Assembly: GCA_902547925.1 (NCBI GenBank)
Contig: CACCQD010000003.1
Span: forward strand, 29,884 to 93,883
Direction of reading: 5' to 3'
Source: an uncultured SAR116 cluster alpha proteobacterium
GTDB taxonomy: Bacteria > Pseudomonadota > Alphaproteobacteria > Puniceispirillales > Puniceispirillaceae
DNA length: 64,000 nt
Both the position numbers and the translations under genes were made by a program. Positions 39,039 to 48,871 of this stretch are shown in pieces (position 1 is the stretch's first letter; the number at the start of each line of letters is the position of its first letter). The notes below the pieces were generated by a model that had not been told where the DNA came from, did no database searches, and saw only the letters and a program-made list of their open reading frames with translations.

Positions 39039-40424
39039 TTAGCCAAAGGACCAGCTGAGACCGGCACCAGCTAACGCGGCCTCAATCTGCGATATGAGCT
39101 GTTTCAGAGCTTCTGGGCTGTCAGCCTCGGCCCGCGCGACCAACGCGGCTTCGGTGTTTGACGCACGAACCAGCCACCACCCGGTGGAACAAGTCACGCG
39201 GACTCCATCAATGGTGTTGATGGCATCTGCCTCATAATTTTGTGAGACGATTGATTGAAGTTTTTCCATCATAGAGAATTTTCTGCCATCTGTGCAGTCG
39301 ATCCGCAATTCCGGTGTTGCATGCTGGTCTGGCAAGCTGTCCATAAAGGCGGTGATGGATTGGCCGCTGCGAACCATTTGGGTAAGGATGCGCAACGCAA
39401 CGTAAATGGCATCGTCAAAACCAAAGTAATCATCGGCAATGAATATGTGGCCAGACATTTCACCGGCCAGGGGTGATCCTGTTTCAGCCATTTTCTTCTT
39501 CATATGGCTATGTCCAGTTTTCCATATTGCGGCGTTTGCCCCTGCAGCAGATAGCATGTCCACTGCCAACTGTGATGATTTCACATCAAGCAGCATCGTT
39601 CCACCCGGGTGTCGCTTGGCAACATCTTGGGCAAGGTAAGCTGTCAGAAGATCGCCCGGCACCTGCCGACCCTTGGCGTCTATGATACCAATCCGATCGC
39701 CATCTCCGTCAAAGCCAATTCCTAGATCGGCATCTTTTGATTTGACGGCTGCTCGCAGAATTTCGAGTGTTTTGGGATCCACCGGATTGGGGTGATGGTT
39801 GGGAAAGCTGCCGTCAATCTCAGAAAACAGAACTTCATGCTGTCCCGTCAGCCGCTCGACCACAGCATCGGTTACCGACCCGCTGGCACCATTGCCGCAA
39901 TCCCAGACAACCGACAGATCGCCAGCGTCAGCGGATTGTAAAAGTCTGGTTACATATTCGTTGAAAACTGATCGGGTCTCGCAGCCGCCACCACTTTGCG
40001 AGGGAACCCCTGCAGCGCATGAGGCACCGAGCTCAGTGATCTCTGCACCAAAAAATGATTTTCCACCCATCACCATTTTAAAACCGTTATGTGTCGGGGG
40101 GTTGTGGCTACCGGTCACCTGGATTGCTCCATCGGCATCAAGATGTGTTGCGGCAAAATACAACATCGGTGTTGGCCCACAGCCGATATCTGTCACCGTT
40201 GCGCCGCCATCAACCAATCCGTCAATCAGCGCTTTAGAGAGTTGTGGGGATGAGAGGCGACCATCACGCCCAACAACCACTTTATTTCCAAGAGACTTAC
40301 TGGCAAGGCAAGCGGCAAAGGTGCGGCCAATTGCTGTGGCGTCTGCGGGGCTGAGGGTTTCATCACAAATGCCACGGATGTCATAGGCACGAAGGATGCT
40401 GGGATGAAGAACATTAGCGTTCAT
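39039..40424 (-). CDS. phosphomannomutase/phosphoglucomutase
   Basis: Interconverts hexose 1- and 6-phosphates for nucleotide-sugar synthesis. The 461-residue alpha-D-phosphohexomutase has SILRAYDIRGI, the phosphoserine loop QVTGSHNPPTHNGFKM, the metal-binding GFDGDGDRIGI and the sugar-specificity GEMSGHIF. ATGA overlap with galU indicates a common operon. Names in use include manB and algC. Confidence 0.95.
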   Translation of the reverse strand: MNANVLHPSILRAYDIRGICDETLSPADATAIGRTFAACLASKSLGNKVVVGRDGRLSSPQLSKALIDGLVDGGATVTDIGCGPTPMLYFAATHLDADGAIQVTGSHNPPTHNGFKMVMGGKSFFGAEITELGASCAAGVPSQSGGGCETRSVFNEYVTRLLQSADAGDLSVVWDCGNGASGSVTDAVVERLTGQHEVLFSEIDGSFPNHHPNPVDPKTLEILRAAVKSKDADLGIGFDGDGDRIGIIDAKGRQVPGDLLTAYLAQDVAKRHPGGTMLLDVKSSQLAVDMLSAAGANAAIWKTGHSHMKKKMAETGSPLAGEMSGHIFIADDYFGFDDAIYVALRILTQMVRSGQSITAFMDSLPDQHATPELRIDCTDGRKFSMMEKLQSIVSQNYEADAINTIDGVRVTCSTGWWLVRASNTEAALVARAEADSPEALKQLISQIEAALAGAGLSWSFG

Positions 40425-41275
40425 GAAAAACGATCCTTCATCCAGCTTCGCAGATCAGGTGCAAGCGTCTCATTCGCCATGGCAAAGGCAATATTTGCCT
40501 GCAGAAACCCCATTTTTGAGCCGCAGTCAAACCGTTCTCCAGAAAACCGCAATGCGTAGAAATCAGATTTTCCAATTTGTTGGGCAAGCGCATCTGTCAG
40601 CTGGATTTCATCACCGGCACCACGCTCGCCGTTGGACAGAGTCTGGAATATTGCCGGGTCGATTATGTAGCGGCCGACGACAGCAATGTTCGATGGCGCG
40701 TCTTCGGGTCTTGGTTTTTCCACAAGGCCTGTGACCTCGACAAGTTTGCCGTCATCAGCACCCGGTGTGATGATTCCGTAGGCATGGGTCTGGTCTTTTG
40801 GCACATTCATTGCCGCGACCATATTGCCGCCACGGTAACAATCTGCCATTTCTGCAATACAGCTGTGACCAAGGATCAGATCGTCCGCCAACAATATGGC
40901 CACTGGTTCATCATGGACCATGTTGCGGGCGCACCAGACGGCATGCCCCAGACCCGCAGGATCCTGTTGTCTGACATAGCTCACTGATCCCGGTTTGTGA
41001 ATCATGTCATGCACTATGGCAAGTGCATCAGTTTTGCCTTTGGCGATAAGTGTCTTTTCCAACTCATAGGAGTGATCGAAATGGTCTTCGATGGCGCTTT
41101 TGTTCCGTCCTGTTACAAAAATGAATTCTTCTACACCGGCCTCGGCAGCCTCTTCAACGGCATATTGAATCAGAGGTTTGTCCACAACGGGAAGCATTTC
41201 CTTGGGCAGGGCCTTGGTCGCAGGTAAAAATCTGGTACCCAGGCCACCAACAGGAAAAATGGCTTTTTTGATCAT
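40421..41275 (-). CDS. galU: UTP--glucose-1-phosphate uridylyltransferase
   Basis: Makes UDP-glucose. The 284-residue product begins MIKKAIFPVGGLGTRFLPAT with the nucleotidyltransferase signature, followed by PKEMLPVVDKPLIQYAVEEA and later VEKPRPEDAPSN. The ATG at 41275 follows GAAGG; eight extra codons upstream are not family-like. It diverges from gmhA across about 100 bases. Product feeds the UDP-glucose dehydrogenase at 42026. Confidence 0.96.
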   Translation of the reverse strand: MIKKAIFPVGGLGTRFLPATKALPKEMLPVVDKPLIQYAVEEAAEAGVEEFIFVTGRNKSAIEDHFDHSYELEKTLIAKGKTDALAIVHDMIHKPGSVSYVRQQDPAGLGHAVWCARNMVHDEPVAILLADDLILGHSCIAEMADCYRGGNMVAAMNVPKDQTHAYGIITPGADDGKLVEVTGLVEKPRPEDAPSNIAVVGRYIIDPAIFQTLSNGERGAGDEIQLTDALAQQIGKSDFYALRFSGERFDCGSKMGFLQANIAFAMANETLAPDLRSWMKDRFS

Positions 41276-41380
41276 CGGACAACCTTCAATAGAGAGCAAA
41301 TAGTTTGGCTATTGATAAACATGGAGTACCGCCCCATAAAGAGATGGTCAAGTAACAGCAGGTGACAAAGGGTGGGATCG

Positions 41381-41962
41381 ATGTCCGCACAAGCAATCTC
41401 CAACATTTTGACCCAATCCGCCGCTGTCAAATTGGCTACGGCTGAACAATGTAGCTCTGCGGCCTTCGCGGCAAGCCAAATGATCGCAACAGCGTTTCAG
41501 AGCGGGGGCAAATTGATGCTCTGCGGAAATGGTGGCTCCGCTGGTGATGCGCAACATTTGGCAGCAGAATTTGTTGCTACCCTTGACCACCAGCGGCCAC
41601 GTGCGGGACTCGCTGCGATCGCCTTGACTACGGACACCTCATTTATCACGGCCTATGCCAACGATTTTGGCTTTGATGGCATTTTTTCACGCCAAGTGGA
41701 AACGCTTGGCAGGACGGAAGATGTTCTGATTGGCATTTCAACCAGTGGAAATTCGAAAAATGTTGTTGGCGCAATGCAGGTAGCGCGTGCCGCAGGCATT
41801 GGCACGATTGCCTTTAGCGGCGAGGCAGGCGGTGAGATCTGCAGCCACGCCGACATCGCTATCTGTGTTCCCAGTCGAAAAATAATGTATGTTCAAGAAG
41901 CCCATATAGCGCTTGGCCACGTCATCACACTCACCGTTGAACAAATTCTTGGTCATCAGTGA
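41381..41962 (+). CDS. gmhA: sedoheptulose-7-phosphate (phosphoheptose) isomerase
   Basis: First step of ADP-heptose synthesis for LPS core. The 193-residue SIS-domain product shows LMLCGNGGSAGDAQHLAAEFV and a later IGISTSGNSKNVVGAM. ATG at 41381 with GGGTGGG upstream is preferred over GTG at 41372. The matching phosphatase GmhB is encoded at 61392-61931, not adjacent. Confidence 0.93.
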   Translation: MSAQAISNILTQSAAVKLATAEQCSSAAFAASQMIATAFQSGGKLMLCGNGGSAGDAQHLAAEFVATLDHQRPRAGLAAIALTTDTSFITAYANDFGFDGIFSRQVETLGRTEDVLIGISTSGNSKNVVGAMQVARAAGIGTIAFSGEAGGEICSHADIAICVPSRKIMYVQEAHIALGHVITLTVEQILGHQ

Positions 41963-42025
41963 TATGGTGCGAAAAGGCACAGGCATGGCGGTAACATCAA
42001 TCATTGGTCAGCAAAGGACGGCAAA

Positions 42026-43330
42026 GTGAAGATCGCGATAGTTGGTACCGGTTATGTTGGATTAGTGTCTGGCGCGTGTTTTTCAGAATTTGGCTTTGAT
42101 GTCACCTGTATCGACAATGATGCTGAAAAAATTGCAAAAATTGGTGATGGCATGATGCCGATTTATGAGCCGGGATTGGAGGATTTGGTTGCGCGCAATG
42201 TCGAAGCCGGCAGGCTGCATTTTTCCACCGACATTGGCCCGGCTGTGGCAGCAGCGGATGCCGTCTTCATTGCTGTTGGCACCCCCACGCGCCGTGGTGA
42301 TGGGCACGCCGATCTTACCTATGTCTATGCGGTAGCTGAGGAGGTTGCCGCCTATCTGACTGGCTATACTGTTTTGGTCACCAAATCGACAGTTCCTGTT
42401 GGCACGGGCCGAGAGGTAAGCGCAATTATCCGCCAAGCCAATCCCAACGCGGATTTTGACATTGCCTCAAACCCGGAGTTTCTGCGTGAAGGCGCGGCGA
42501 TTGGTGATTTCATGCGGCCCGACCGGGTGGTGGTTGGCGCCGAAACTGACCGCGCTAGGGAGGTCATGCGGGCGCTGTACCGCCCCCTTTTTCTGATCGA
42601 GACTCCAATCATGTTTACCGGCCTAGAGACATCAGAGCTGATCAAATATGCGGGCAATGCCTTTCTTGCTGTCAAAATTTCCTACATCAACCAGATGGCA
42701 GATTTGTGTGAGGTGGTCGGCGCGAATGTGCATGATGTTGCCAAGGGCATCGGCCTTGATAAACGTATCGGCAGCAAATTTCTTCACCCGGGACCGGGAT
42801 ATGGTGGATCATGTTTCCCCAAGGACACTCTGGCCCTTGTCAGGACTGCACAGGACCATGATGTCCGCATAGGCATCGTCAATGAAGTTGTTGGCTATAA
42901 CGACGCGCGCAAACAATCAATGTCGCGGCGGGTTAGCGATGTAATGGGTGGCGAGGTTAAGGGCAAGACCATCGCGATATTGGGTCTCGCCTTCAAGCCG
43001 GAAACAGACGACATGCGGGACAGCCCATCATTGGATATCATCTCACACCTTTTGGCCGCGGGCGCAAACATCAGTGCCTATGATCCAAAGGCCATGGATG
43101 AAGCAAAGCATCTCTTGCCAGAAACTGTCCATTTTACGAACAGCGCGGAGGATTGCATTACTGATGCCGATGCTGTTGTTTTGGTTACCGAATGGAATGA
43201 ATTTCGGGCCTTGACCCCGGAGCGATATCTAGCCGCAATGAAGGGCAGGGTCATGGTTGATTTGCGCAATATCTATGCGCCAGAGGAAATGACAGATGCC
43301 GGGCTGCGTTATAGCTCAATCGGTCGTTAG
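42026..43330 (+). CDS. ugd: UDP-glucose 6-dehydrogenase
   Basis: Oxidises UDP-glucose to UDP-glucuronate with NAD. The 434-residue protein starts with GTG (MKIAIVGTGYVGLVSGACFS) and has VGTPTRRGDGHAD, the LKYAGNAFLAVKISYINQ-like dimer helix and the catalytic cysteine in GYGGSCFPKDT. It probably uses GalU product and supplies the UDP-glucuronate decarboxylase at 46669. Its stop overlaps that of a small reverse gene. Confidence 0.96.
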   Translation: MKIAIVGTGYVGLVSGACFSEFGFDVTCIDNDAEKIAKIGDGMMPIYEPGLEDLVARNVEAGRLHFSTDIGPAVAAADAVFIAVGTPTRRGDGHADLTYVYAVAEEVAAYLTGYTVLVTKSTVPVGTGREVSAIIRQANPNADFDIASNPEFLREGAAIGDFMRPDRVVVGAETDRAREVMRALYRPLFLIETPIMFTGLETSELIKYAGNAFLAVKISYINQMADLCEVVGANVHDVAKGIGLDKRIGSKFLHPGPGYGGSCFPKDTLALVRTAQDHDVRIGIVNEVVGYNDARKQSMSRRVSDVMGGEVKGKTIAILGLAFKPETDDMRDSPSLDIISHLLAAGANISAYDPKAMDEAKHLLPETVHFTNSAEDCITDADAVVLVTEWNEFRALTPERYLAAMKGRVMVDLRNIYAPEEMTDAGLRYSSIGR

Positions 43331-43584
43331 GGGCAGGTGAAAACACTCCACTTCAGCCGGTCGCCGCGGAGTGTTTTGCAGGACTCTTCGGAGTCCAGAC
43401 CTTGATCCAGTCTTGTGATTGATTTGAATTTTGATGTCTGCTGGATGAAATGGAAATGCCAGCTCTGGTTGACCTCAGCGCATTTGCACTGATCATTTTC
43501 AGGGTGATGGCTCAAAAAATGTGCTTGTGCCAGTGAAGGCATGCCGAACAAATTCAAAGCGATTGCTATAATTACAGGTTTCAC
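43327..43584 (-). CDS. small secreted cysteine-containing protein, unknown
   Basis: An 85-residue product from a GTG at 43584 with GAGG 8 bases upstream. Residues 1-21 (VKPVIIAIALNLFGMPSLAQA) look like a Sec signal with an AQA cleavage site. The mature part has CKC, a WHFHF patch and a further two cysteines, ending SVFTCP. I recognise no family. The same stretch on the forward strand (43541-43756) has a hydrophobic open frame, but the signal peptide and cysteine pattern favour this strand. The frame is open upstream to 43836. Confidence 0.5.
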   Translation of the reverse strand: MKPVIIAIALNLFGMPSLAQAHFLSHHPENDQCKCAEVNQSWHFHFIQQTSKFKSITRLDQGLDSEESCKTLRGDRLKWSVFTCP

Positions 43585-44643
43585 CGTGGCGAGCCTCACT
43601 GTCTTTCTTCTGTCTGTTTCGGCTGCAGGTTTGGGATTGTTCCCAAAGCACCCTATCAATGCGATAACGGCCGCTGCCTGCGCAACACAAAGCCCGTTCA
43701 TTATACCGATCCTGACCAATAACGTCACATGGGCATATATTTTTAGAGTTGTGTAAAAATTTTGGCAAAGCCTGTTTTCAATTATGTTAAGTTTTTGAAC
43801 GACCGCTGAAGCTACATCCTTCATTTGCCTAGTCATTGGGCGTACCCATTACTGCGAGACCAGTGTTTTCTTTATCCAAAAATCAAGGAAATCCACTTCA
43901 AGCGATAAAAGTTCTCGTCTTCATATTCGTATAGCTGCCAAAACCTCAGCGATTTCCTCCAAATGTAAATTGTTTTTGGGTATACTTGAAAAAGTTCACA
44001 GCTTTGTTTCAATTTAAGAAAATTATGTTGGCGCATGAAAAACCCTCGCTACGGGTTAAAAAACCTTCACGTAGTGAAGGCCAGAAATATTTTCCCATTT
44101 TAATTACTGCTTTTAGGGGATCTTTAGTTTCCGCCATACCCATATCCATTGGGCAAACAGACCGCTTCCAGGGATTGATAATAAAATTTCTATAAAAATT
44201 AAATTAAATAATAACGTAAAGGCCATACAGTAATTATCTAATTTCAGTTATTAATATTGCTCGCTATCACAATGGGGACGGAGATCTTCAATTACTTTTT
44301 TGACCCCATGTTAAAAGGAATTTTGAGAAAAAGCCGTTATTGATTATGTTAAAGCACACGTTCTGGGTCGTAACCTCGCGCATTTTGAGCATCTCGAAGG
44401 ATCCGAACCTTTGGTAAAGTTAATTTACTAGATTTATAGTTTGCGTGTTTATATCTCAATCCTTTTCTATTGGCTGCGCTAAATTCAAAAAGTGATCTGG
44501 AAGCGCTATGATTGAAATTAAATGTGACTTTAATGTTTGCTTCCGTGCTCTTCCGTTAAAATACAACGGCGTTAATTCGATGGTTCAGGTGGATATTTCA
44601 AGTGCCTACAAATTATCATTTACTTTTTTATGGCAGTTAAAGA
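43585..44643. other. gene-poor AT-rich spacer opening the second accessory region
   Basis: About 1 kb with no convincing gene. It contains two hairpins (44041-44080) and several short open frames without family features. Around 44333-44431 a stretch reads AVIDYVKAHVLGRNLAHF in one frame before stops, possibly the remnant of a decayed gene, but I cannot name it. The promoter of the TPR O-GlcNAc-transferase operon should lie near its right end. Confidence 0.4.
44041..44080 (-). terminator. tandem terminator-like hairpins
   Basis: Two adjacent inverted repeats. CCTTCAC/GTGAAGG (7-bp stem, 3-base loop, 44064-44080) and AACCC/GGGTT (44041-44057) are each followed, read on the reverse strand, by a run of T (TTTTTT and TTTTT). 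That is the form of intrinsic terminators for a leftward transcript, yet no reverse gene is evident just upstream. Confidence 0.5.
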
Positions 44644-46668
44644 ATGAACGCTGACCAATTTATACGAAAAGCAATGTTGTTATCTAAAAAAGGTGAGACA
44701 GCAAAAGCGTTGGCATTATTTAGAGAAGTGCTAATCAAATTCCCCTCAAACAAGAGAGCCCAAGATGGTATCCGTAAACTATTTGTTAATTTAGATCATG
44801 AGCAAATGTCTCACCCTCCAAAAGCTGCGATTGATGAAATCATTGATTGCCACAACCGTAACGAATTCATGTTTGCTATCAAAAGATCTGAATACTTGCT
44901 CGAGAGTTTCCCGTATTCATTCTTTCTGTGGAATTTGCTGGGGGTGTTGTACAAAAAAACCGGAGAAAAAAGAAAATCTTCAGATGCTTATAAAATTGCT
45001 TTGCAAATCAACCCCAATTATGCGGAGGCACATTTTAATTTTGGCAATTCACTTATTCTTGAGGGTTTGATTGAAGAAGCGGAAAAAGCATTTGTAAAAG
45101 CCGCTGAACTTCAGCCAAAAAACGCCAAAATTTTCTTCAATTTAGCCTATGTTAACAACGAAAAAGGCAACACTGAAAAATCTGAAAATTATCTCAAAAT
45201 ATCATTAGAACTCGATGAAAATTATGCTGAGGCCCTGCATTTATTAGCTCAGATTTACCGTAAAAAAGGCCACGCCAAACTGGCGTTAAGCAAGTTCGAA
45301 AAATGTATACGCTTAAAACTAGATTATGCCGAAGCATATAATAATATGAGCAATGTTCTGTGGGAGTTGGGTAGATCAGAAGAGGCCATTGAAGCTCTTG
45401 AGAAAGCGGTGGGGCTACAGCCCAACTTGTTTGGCGCAGCTAGCAAAAAAGCATACTTCATCGCTAGTAAAAACACCTTTGGAAATCAAAACTACCTAAA
45501 ATCGCTGGTTCAACTTAATGAAAGCATCAAAAAAACAAATCCGAAACAGTTTACAGACTGGCAGAAAAAATCACCAGATGGATGTTTGAGAGTAGGTTTT
45601 GTATCGGCAGATTTTCGGGACCATCCGGTTGGGTACTTTTTAGAGAATTTGTTAAAAGAAATAAATCTAGAGAAATTGGAATTAATGGCCTTCAGTAATT
45701 CGGAAAAAGAAACAGAATTGACTTCTAGAATTAAACCATTTTTTCAGAAATGGCATTCTATCTTTGAGATTAGGGATGAAGAAGCAGCTGAACTGATTTA
45801 TCACACAGCGCCTGATATTTTGATTGATTTATCGGGCCACACTGGTGGAAATAGATTACCTATGTTTTTTCTCAAGCCGGCACCAATTCAAGCAACGTGG
45901 CTTGGTTATTTTGCTTCTACAGGTATAGAAACCATCGACTTCATAATAGGTGATCAGTTTGTGACTCCACATTTTGCCAGTGATGAATTTACAGAAAAAA
46001 TCATACGAATGCCCAGGGCATATTGTTGCTTCTCAGCGCCCGATCTTGAACTAGAGGTCACCGAGAGCCCCGCTGTCAACAAACGGGGCATCACCTTTGG
46101 CTGCTTAAACAGAGCAGATAAATTATCAAGAGAACTGATCAAGGTGTGGAGTAAAATCTTGAAACAAGTCGTGGACTCGTCAATGTATTTTCGGGGTGCT
46201 GGTTACGATAAACCCATTAAAGATATAATAATCAATGATTTTGAGAAAAATGGCGTGAAAAGAGATCGTTTGTTTTTCGCTGAAAAAACAAATCGCAAAG
46301 ATTTTCTCGCTTCGTACAATAATGTGGACATTTGCCTCGATACTTTTCCCTATCCGGGCGGAACCTCTACATGTGAGGCCTTGTGGATGGGGGTTCCAAT
46401 TATCACAAAAAAAGGGGCGAATTTTCTTTCAAGGGTTGGTGAGACTATAGCAAATAATTCTGGAAATGAGAATTTTTGTGCAAAGAATGAAGAGGAATAC
46501 ATCTCATTTGCAGTGCAATTGACAAAAGATATACCGATGCTGAATAAACTTAGGATGGAAAGACGAGAAAAAACGTTAAACAGTCCCTTGTTTGATGCAA
46601 AGCTGTTCGCTTCTGATTTTGAAAAACTGTTATTTAAAATGTATCAAACAAAAAAAGAGAAGAGTTGA
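44644..46668 (+). CDS. TPR-repeat O-GlcNAc transferase, SPINDLY/OGT type (GT41)
   Basis: 674 residues. Tetratricopeptide repeats fill residues about 1-265. The GT41 catalytic region follows: RVGFVSADFRDHPVGYFLE (with the conserved His at 327), DLSGHTGGNRLPMFF (395-409) and PAPIQATWLGYFASTG. FGCLNRADKLS and VDICLDTFPYPGGTSTCEAL lie near residue 560. Eukaryotic and bacterial relatives add GlcNAc or fucose to Ser/Thr of cytoplasmic proteins. First gene of a tight operon with uxs and a methyltransferase, stop TGA directly abutting the next ATG. AT-rich coding suggests transfer. Confidence 0.9.
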   Translation: MNADQFIRKAMLLSKKGETAKALALFREVLIKFPSNKRAQDGIRKLFVNLDHEQMSHPPKAAIDEIIDCHNRNEFMFAIKRSEYLLESFPYSFFLWNLLGVLYKKTGEKRKSSDAYKIALQINPNYAEAHFNFGNSLILEGLIEEAEKAFVKAAELQPKNAKIFFNLAYVNNEKGNTEKSENYLKISLELDENYAEALHLLAQIYRKKGHAKLALSKFEKCIRLKLDYAEAYNNMSNVLWELGRSEEAIEALEKAVGLQPNLFGAASKKAYFIASKNTFGNQNYLKSLVQLNESIKKTNPKQFTDWQKKSPDGCLRVGFVSADFRDHPVGYFLENLLKEINLEKLELMAFSNSEKETELTSRIKPFFQKWHSIFEIRDEEAAELIYHTAPDILIDLSGHTGGNRLPMFFLKPAPIQATWLGYFASTGIETIDFIIGDQFVTPHFASDEFTEKIIRMPRAYCCFSAPDLELEVTESPAVNKRGITFGCLNRADKLSRELIKVWSKILKQVVDSSMYFRGAGYDKPIKDIIINDFEKNGVKRDRLFFAEKTNRKDFLASYNNVDICLDTFPYPGGTSTCEALWMGVPIITKKGANFLSRVGETIANNSGNENFCAKNEEEYISFAVQLTKDIPMLNKLRMERREKTLNSPLFDAKLFASDFEKLLFKMYQTKKEKS

Positions 46669-47601
46669 ATGAAATCTGTAACGCTTGTAAGCGGGGGAGC
46701 CGGTTTCCTCGGCTCCCATCTTTGTGATCGTCTTCTGCTCCAGGAAAAAAACGTGATTTGTCTCGACAATTTTCAGACCGGTAGGCGTGAAAATATTGCC
46801 CATTTAATCGAAAACCCCGGGTTTAATATACTTGAGCATAATATTTGGGAGCCAATAAATATAAATGTCGACCAAATCTTTAATTTGGCATGTCCAGCAA
46901 GTCCGATTGCTTATCAAAAGGACCCTGTATCGACAATCAAAACAGCCGTACTAGGCGCGATAAATATGTTAGATGTAGCCAAAATATCAAAAGCCCCAAT
47001 CTTTCAGGCATCAACCTCTGAAGTTTACGGGGACCCAAGTATTCATCCGCAAGAGGAGAGCTATTGGGGTCATGTAAACCCAATTGGTGTAAGGGCTTGC
47101 TACGATGAAGGAAAACGATGTGCTGAAACCTTGTTTTTTGATTATCGCAGGCAGTTTGAAGTAGATGTAAAGGTGGGTCGGATTTTTAACACTTACGGAC
47201 CAAAAATGCAGATTGATGATGGGCGTGCAGTAAGCAACTTCATTGTCCAAGCCCTAACGGGAGCCGATATCACTGTCTTCGGAAATGGCAACCAAACGAG
47301 ATCGTTTTGTTATGTAGATGATTTAATAGATGGGATTTTAGCCTTTGACGCCTGTGGGCCTGTTGCTACACCATTTAACTTGGGCAACCCGCATGAGGTG
47401 AGTGTTTTGGAATTAGCCGAATTAATCTGCAGATATACAAAATCAAACAGCAGAATTGTTCTAAAGCCTCTACCCATGGACGATCCAACTAAACGGCAAC
47501 CTGATATCGGCAAAATTCAAAAACTAACTGGGTGGTCCCCAAAAGTGACGCTGGAGGACGGTCTCAAAGAAACAATCAAATATTTCCAGCGAGTTGTTTA
47601 A
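46669..47601 (+). CDS. uxs: UDP-glucuronate decarboxylase (UDP-xylose synthase), SDR family
   Basis: Converts UDP-glucuronate to UDP-xylose. The 310-residue extended SDR starts with the NAD motif [16 protein letters not shown] and has the UXS-specific [36 protein letters not shown] and catalytic Tyr/Lys in CYDEGKR. The substrate is made by Ugd (42026) from GalU product (40421), so the whole UDP-xylose route lies in the window. Abuts the OGT stop and overlaps the methyltransferase start by one base. Confidence 0.9.
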   Translation: MKSVTLVSGGAGFLGSHLCDRLLLQEKNVICLDNFQTGRRENIAHLIENPGFNILEHNIWEPININVDQIFNLACPASPIAYQKDPVSTIKTAVLGAINMLDVAKISKAPIFQASTSEVYGDPSIHPQEESYWGHVNPIGVRACYDEGKRCAETLFFDYRRQFEVDVKVGRIFNTYGPKMQIDDGRAVSNFIVQALTGADITVFGNGNQTRSFCYVDDLIDGILAFDACGPVATPFNLGNPHEVSVLELAELICRYTKSNSRIVLKPLPMDDPTKRQPDIGKIQKLTGWSPKVTLEDGLKETIKYFQRVV

Positions 47602-48806
47602 TGGGCAATAATATGAAAAATTGCCCTACTTGTCGCTCTTCCTTGTCAGTACCTTTTTTTGATGGTGGTTCAAAGCCTTTAGCGTTAGTTGGCTGGCCAT
47701 CTTCAAAACAAGAAGCCGTTGACATGGATGTATTTCCATTGCGCTATGTCCAGTGCGTCCATTGCAGCCACATCTGGAACAAAGAATTTAAGTATGAGGA
47801 TATTCCTTATGAAGAAAAGCCCAATAGAATGTACAACAGCGGAAAATACTGGGATGAGTATCTTCAACGGGTTCGCTGTGAACTAATGCAATATTTGCCA
47901 GAAAATCCTACAGTGATAGATATTGGTTGTGGAGAAGGACATTTTATTAGAGGTCTGGCAAACCTTTTTAAAAACAACGGCAAATTTGTTGGATTTGATC
48001 CGAACATTTCCAGTGAAAGTGGGCGTGGGATTGAATTTGTACCGAGTTATTTTTACCCAGATAAAGATGTTCAAAAATTCGCACCTGACCTGATAATTAT
48101 GAGGCATGTTTTGGAACATTTAACGGAACCGACGACATTCATAGAGCAGCTTGCGAATAGCGCTATCGAGGTAGACAAACCGATTTATTTTTTCGCTGAA
48201 ACACCCTGTATCGACTTAGCGATTGAAAATCAGCGTGCCGTTGATTTTTACTACGAGCACCCTTCACAATTTACGGAGAAGTCTTTTAAAAAGATGATGC
48301 TAGCTGGGGGTGATTTGCTCCAATTTGAAACCGCATATGGCAAGGAGGTGGTTAGTGGTGTAACTCAATTGGGATTGTCAAAAAATATGCGTAATCAAAA
48401 AAAATCTGCAGAAAATTTTTTTCAAAAAACTGAAACGAACGTTTCGGCAATGAAATCGCAGTTTCAAAAACTCTCCAAATTGAGCGGCTCTGCTGTAATT
48501 TGGGGCGGTGTTGGAAAAGCTGCTACCTTCATTCAGCATTATGGTTTAACAGATAACACATTCCCTCTTGTGGTAGACTCTGACGAAGACAAGGTTGGCA
48601 CCTATGTTCCGGGGATGGGCCAACTAATACAGTGCCCATCGATACTACAAAACAAATCTTGGGATTTGATTTTCATCCCCTCTCAGTGGAGAGCTCTTGA
48701 TATTGTTAGTGAGATAAAAGAAAGAAACATCGAATATTCCAGCATACTTATTGAGTTCAAAGGCAAACTCGTTGATTTCGAGCTTGATGAGCATCCTTAT
48801 CGATAA
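47601..48806 (+). CDS. SAM-dependent methyltransferase, sugar C-methyltransferase-like
   Basis: 401 residues from the ATG at 47601 that overlaps the uxs stop; a second ATG at 47613 is possible. The N-terminus has two CxxC pairs (CPTC, CVHC) of a zinc-binding domain. The central domain carries VIDIGCGEGHFIRGLA and MRHVLEHLTEP of a class I methyltransferase. The C-terminal third (IWGGVGKAATFIQHYG) resembles the C-terminal domain of sugar C-methyltransferases. Third gene of the OGT-uxs operon, so a methylated sugar is likely; the substrate is not identified. Confidence 0.8.
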   Translation: MGNNMKNCPTCRSSLSVPFFDGGSKPLALVGWPSSKQEAVDMDVFPLRYVQCVHCSHIWNKEFKYEDIPYEEKPNRMYNSGKYWDEYLQRVRCELMQYLPENPTVIDIGCGEGHFIRGLANLFKNNGKFVGFDPNISSESGRGIEFVPSYFYPDKDVQKFAPDLIIMRHVLEHLTEPTTFIEQLANSAIEVDKPIYFFAETPCIDLAIENQRAVDFYYEHPSQFTEKSFKKMMLAGGDLLQFETAYGKEVVSGVTQLGLSKNMRNQKKSAENFFQKTETNVSAMKSQFQKLSKLSGSAVIWGGVGKAATFIQHYGLTDNTFPLVVDSDEDKVGTYVPGMGQLIQCPSILQNKSWDLIFIPSQWRALDIVSEIKERNIEYSSILIEFKGKLVDFELDEHPYR

Positions 48807-48871
48807 AGAAAAAATAATAGAAACTGGCTGAAATGCTTGTCTGAATTCAGATGATGGATCAAGAGAGGGGC

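Noticed and set aside
43541-43756. Forward 71-codon hydrophobic open frame starting MPNKFKAIAI
   Set aside because: It overlaps, on the other strand, a frame with a cleaner signal peptide and cysteine pattern; a hydrophobic antisense to a signal peptide is a common artefact.
44333-44431. Short protein-like stretch AVIDYVKAHVLGRNLAHF
   Set aside because: Bounded by stops on both sides and too short to name; mentioned only as a possible gene remnant in the spacer.
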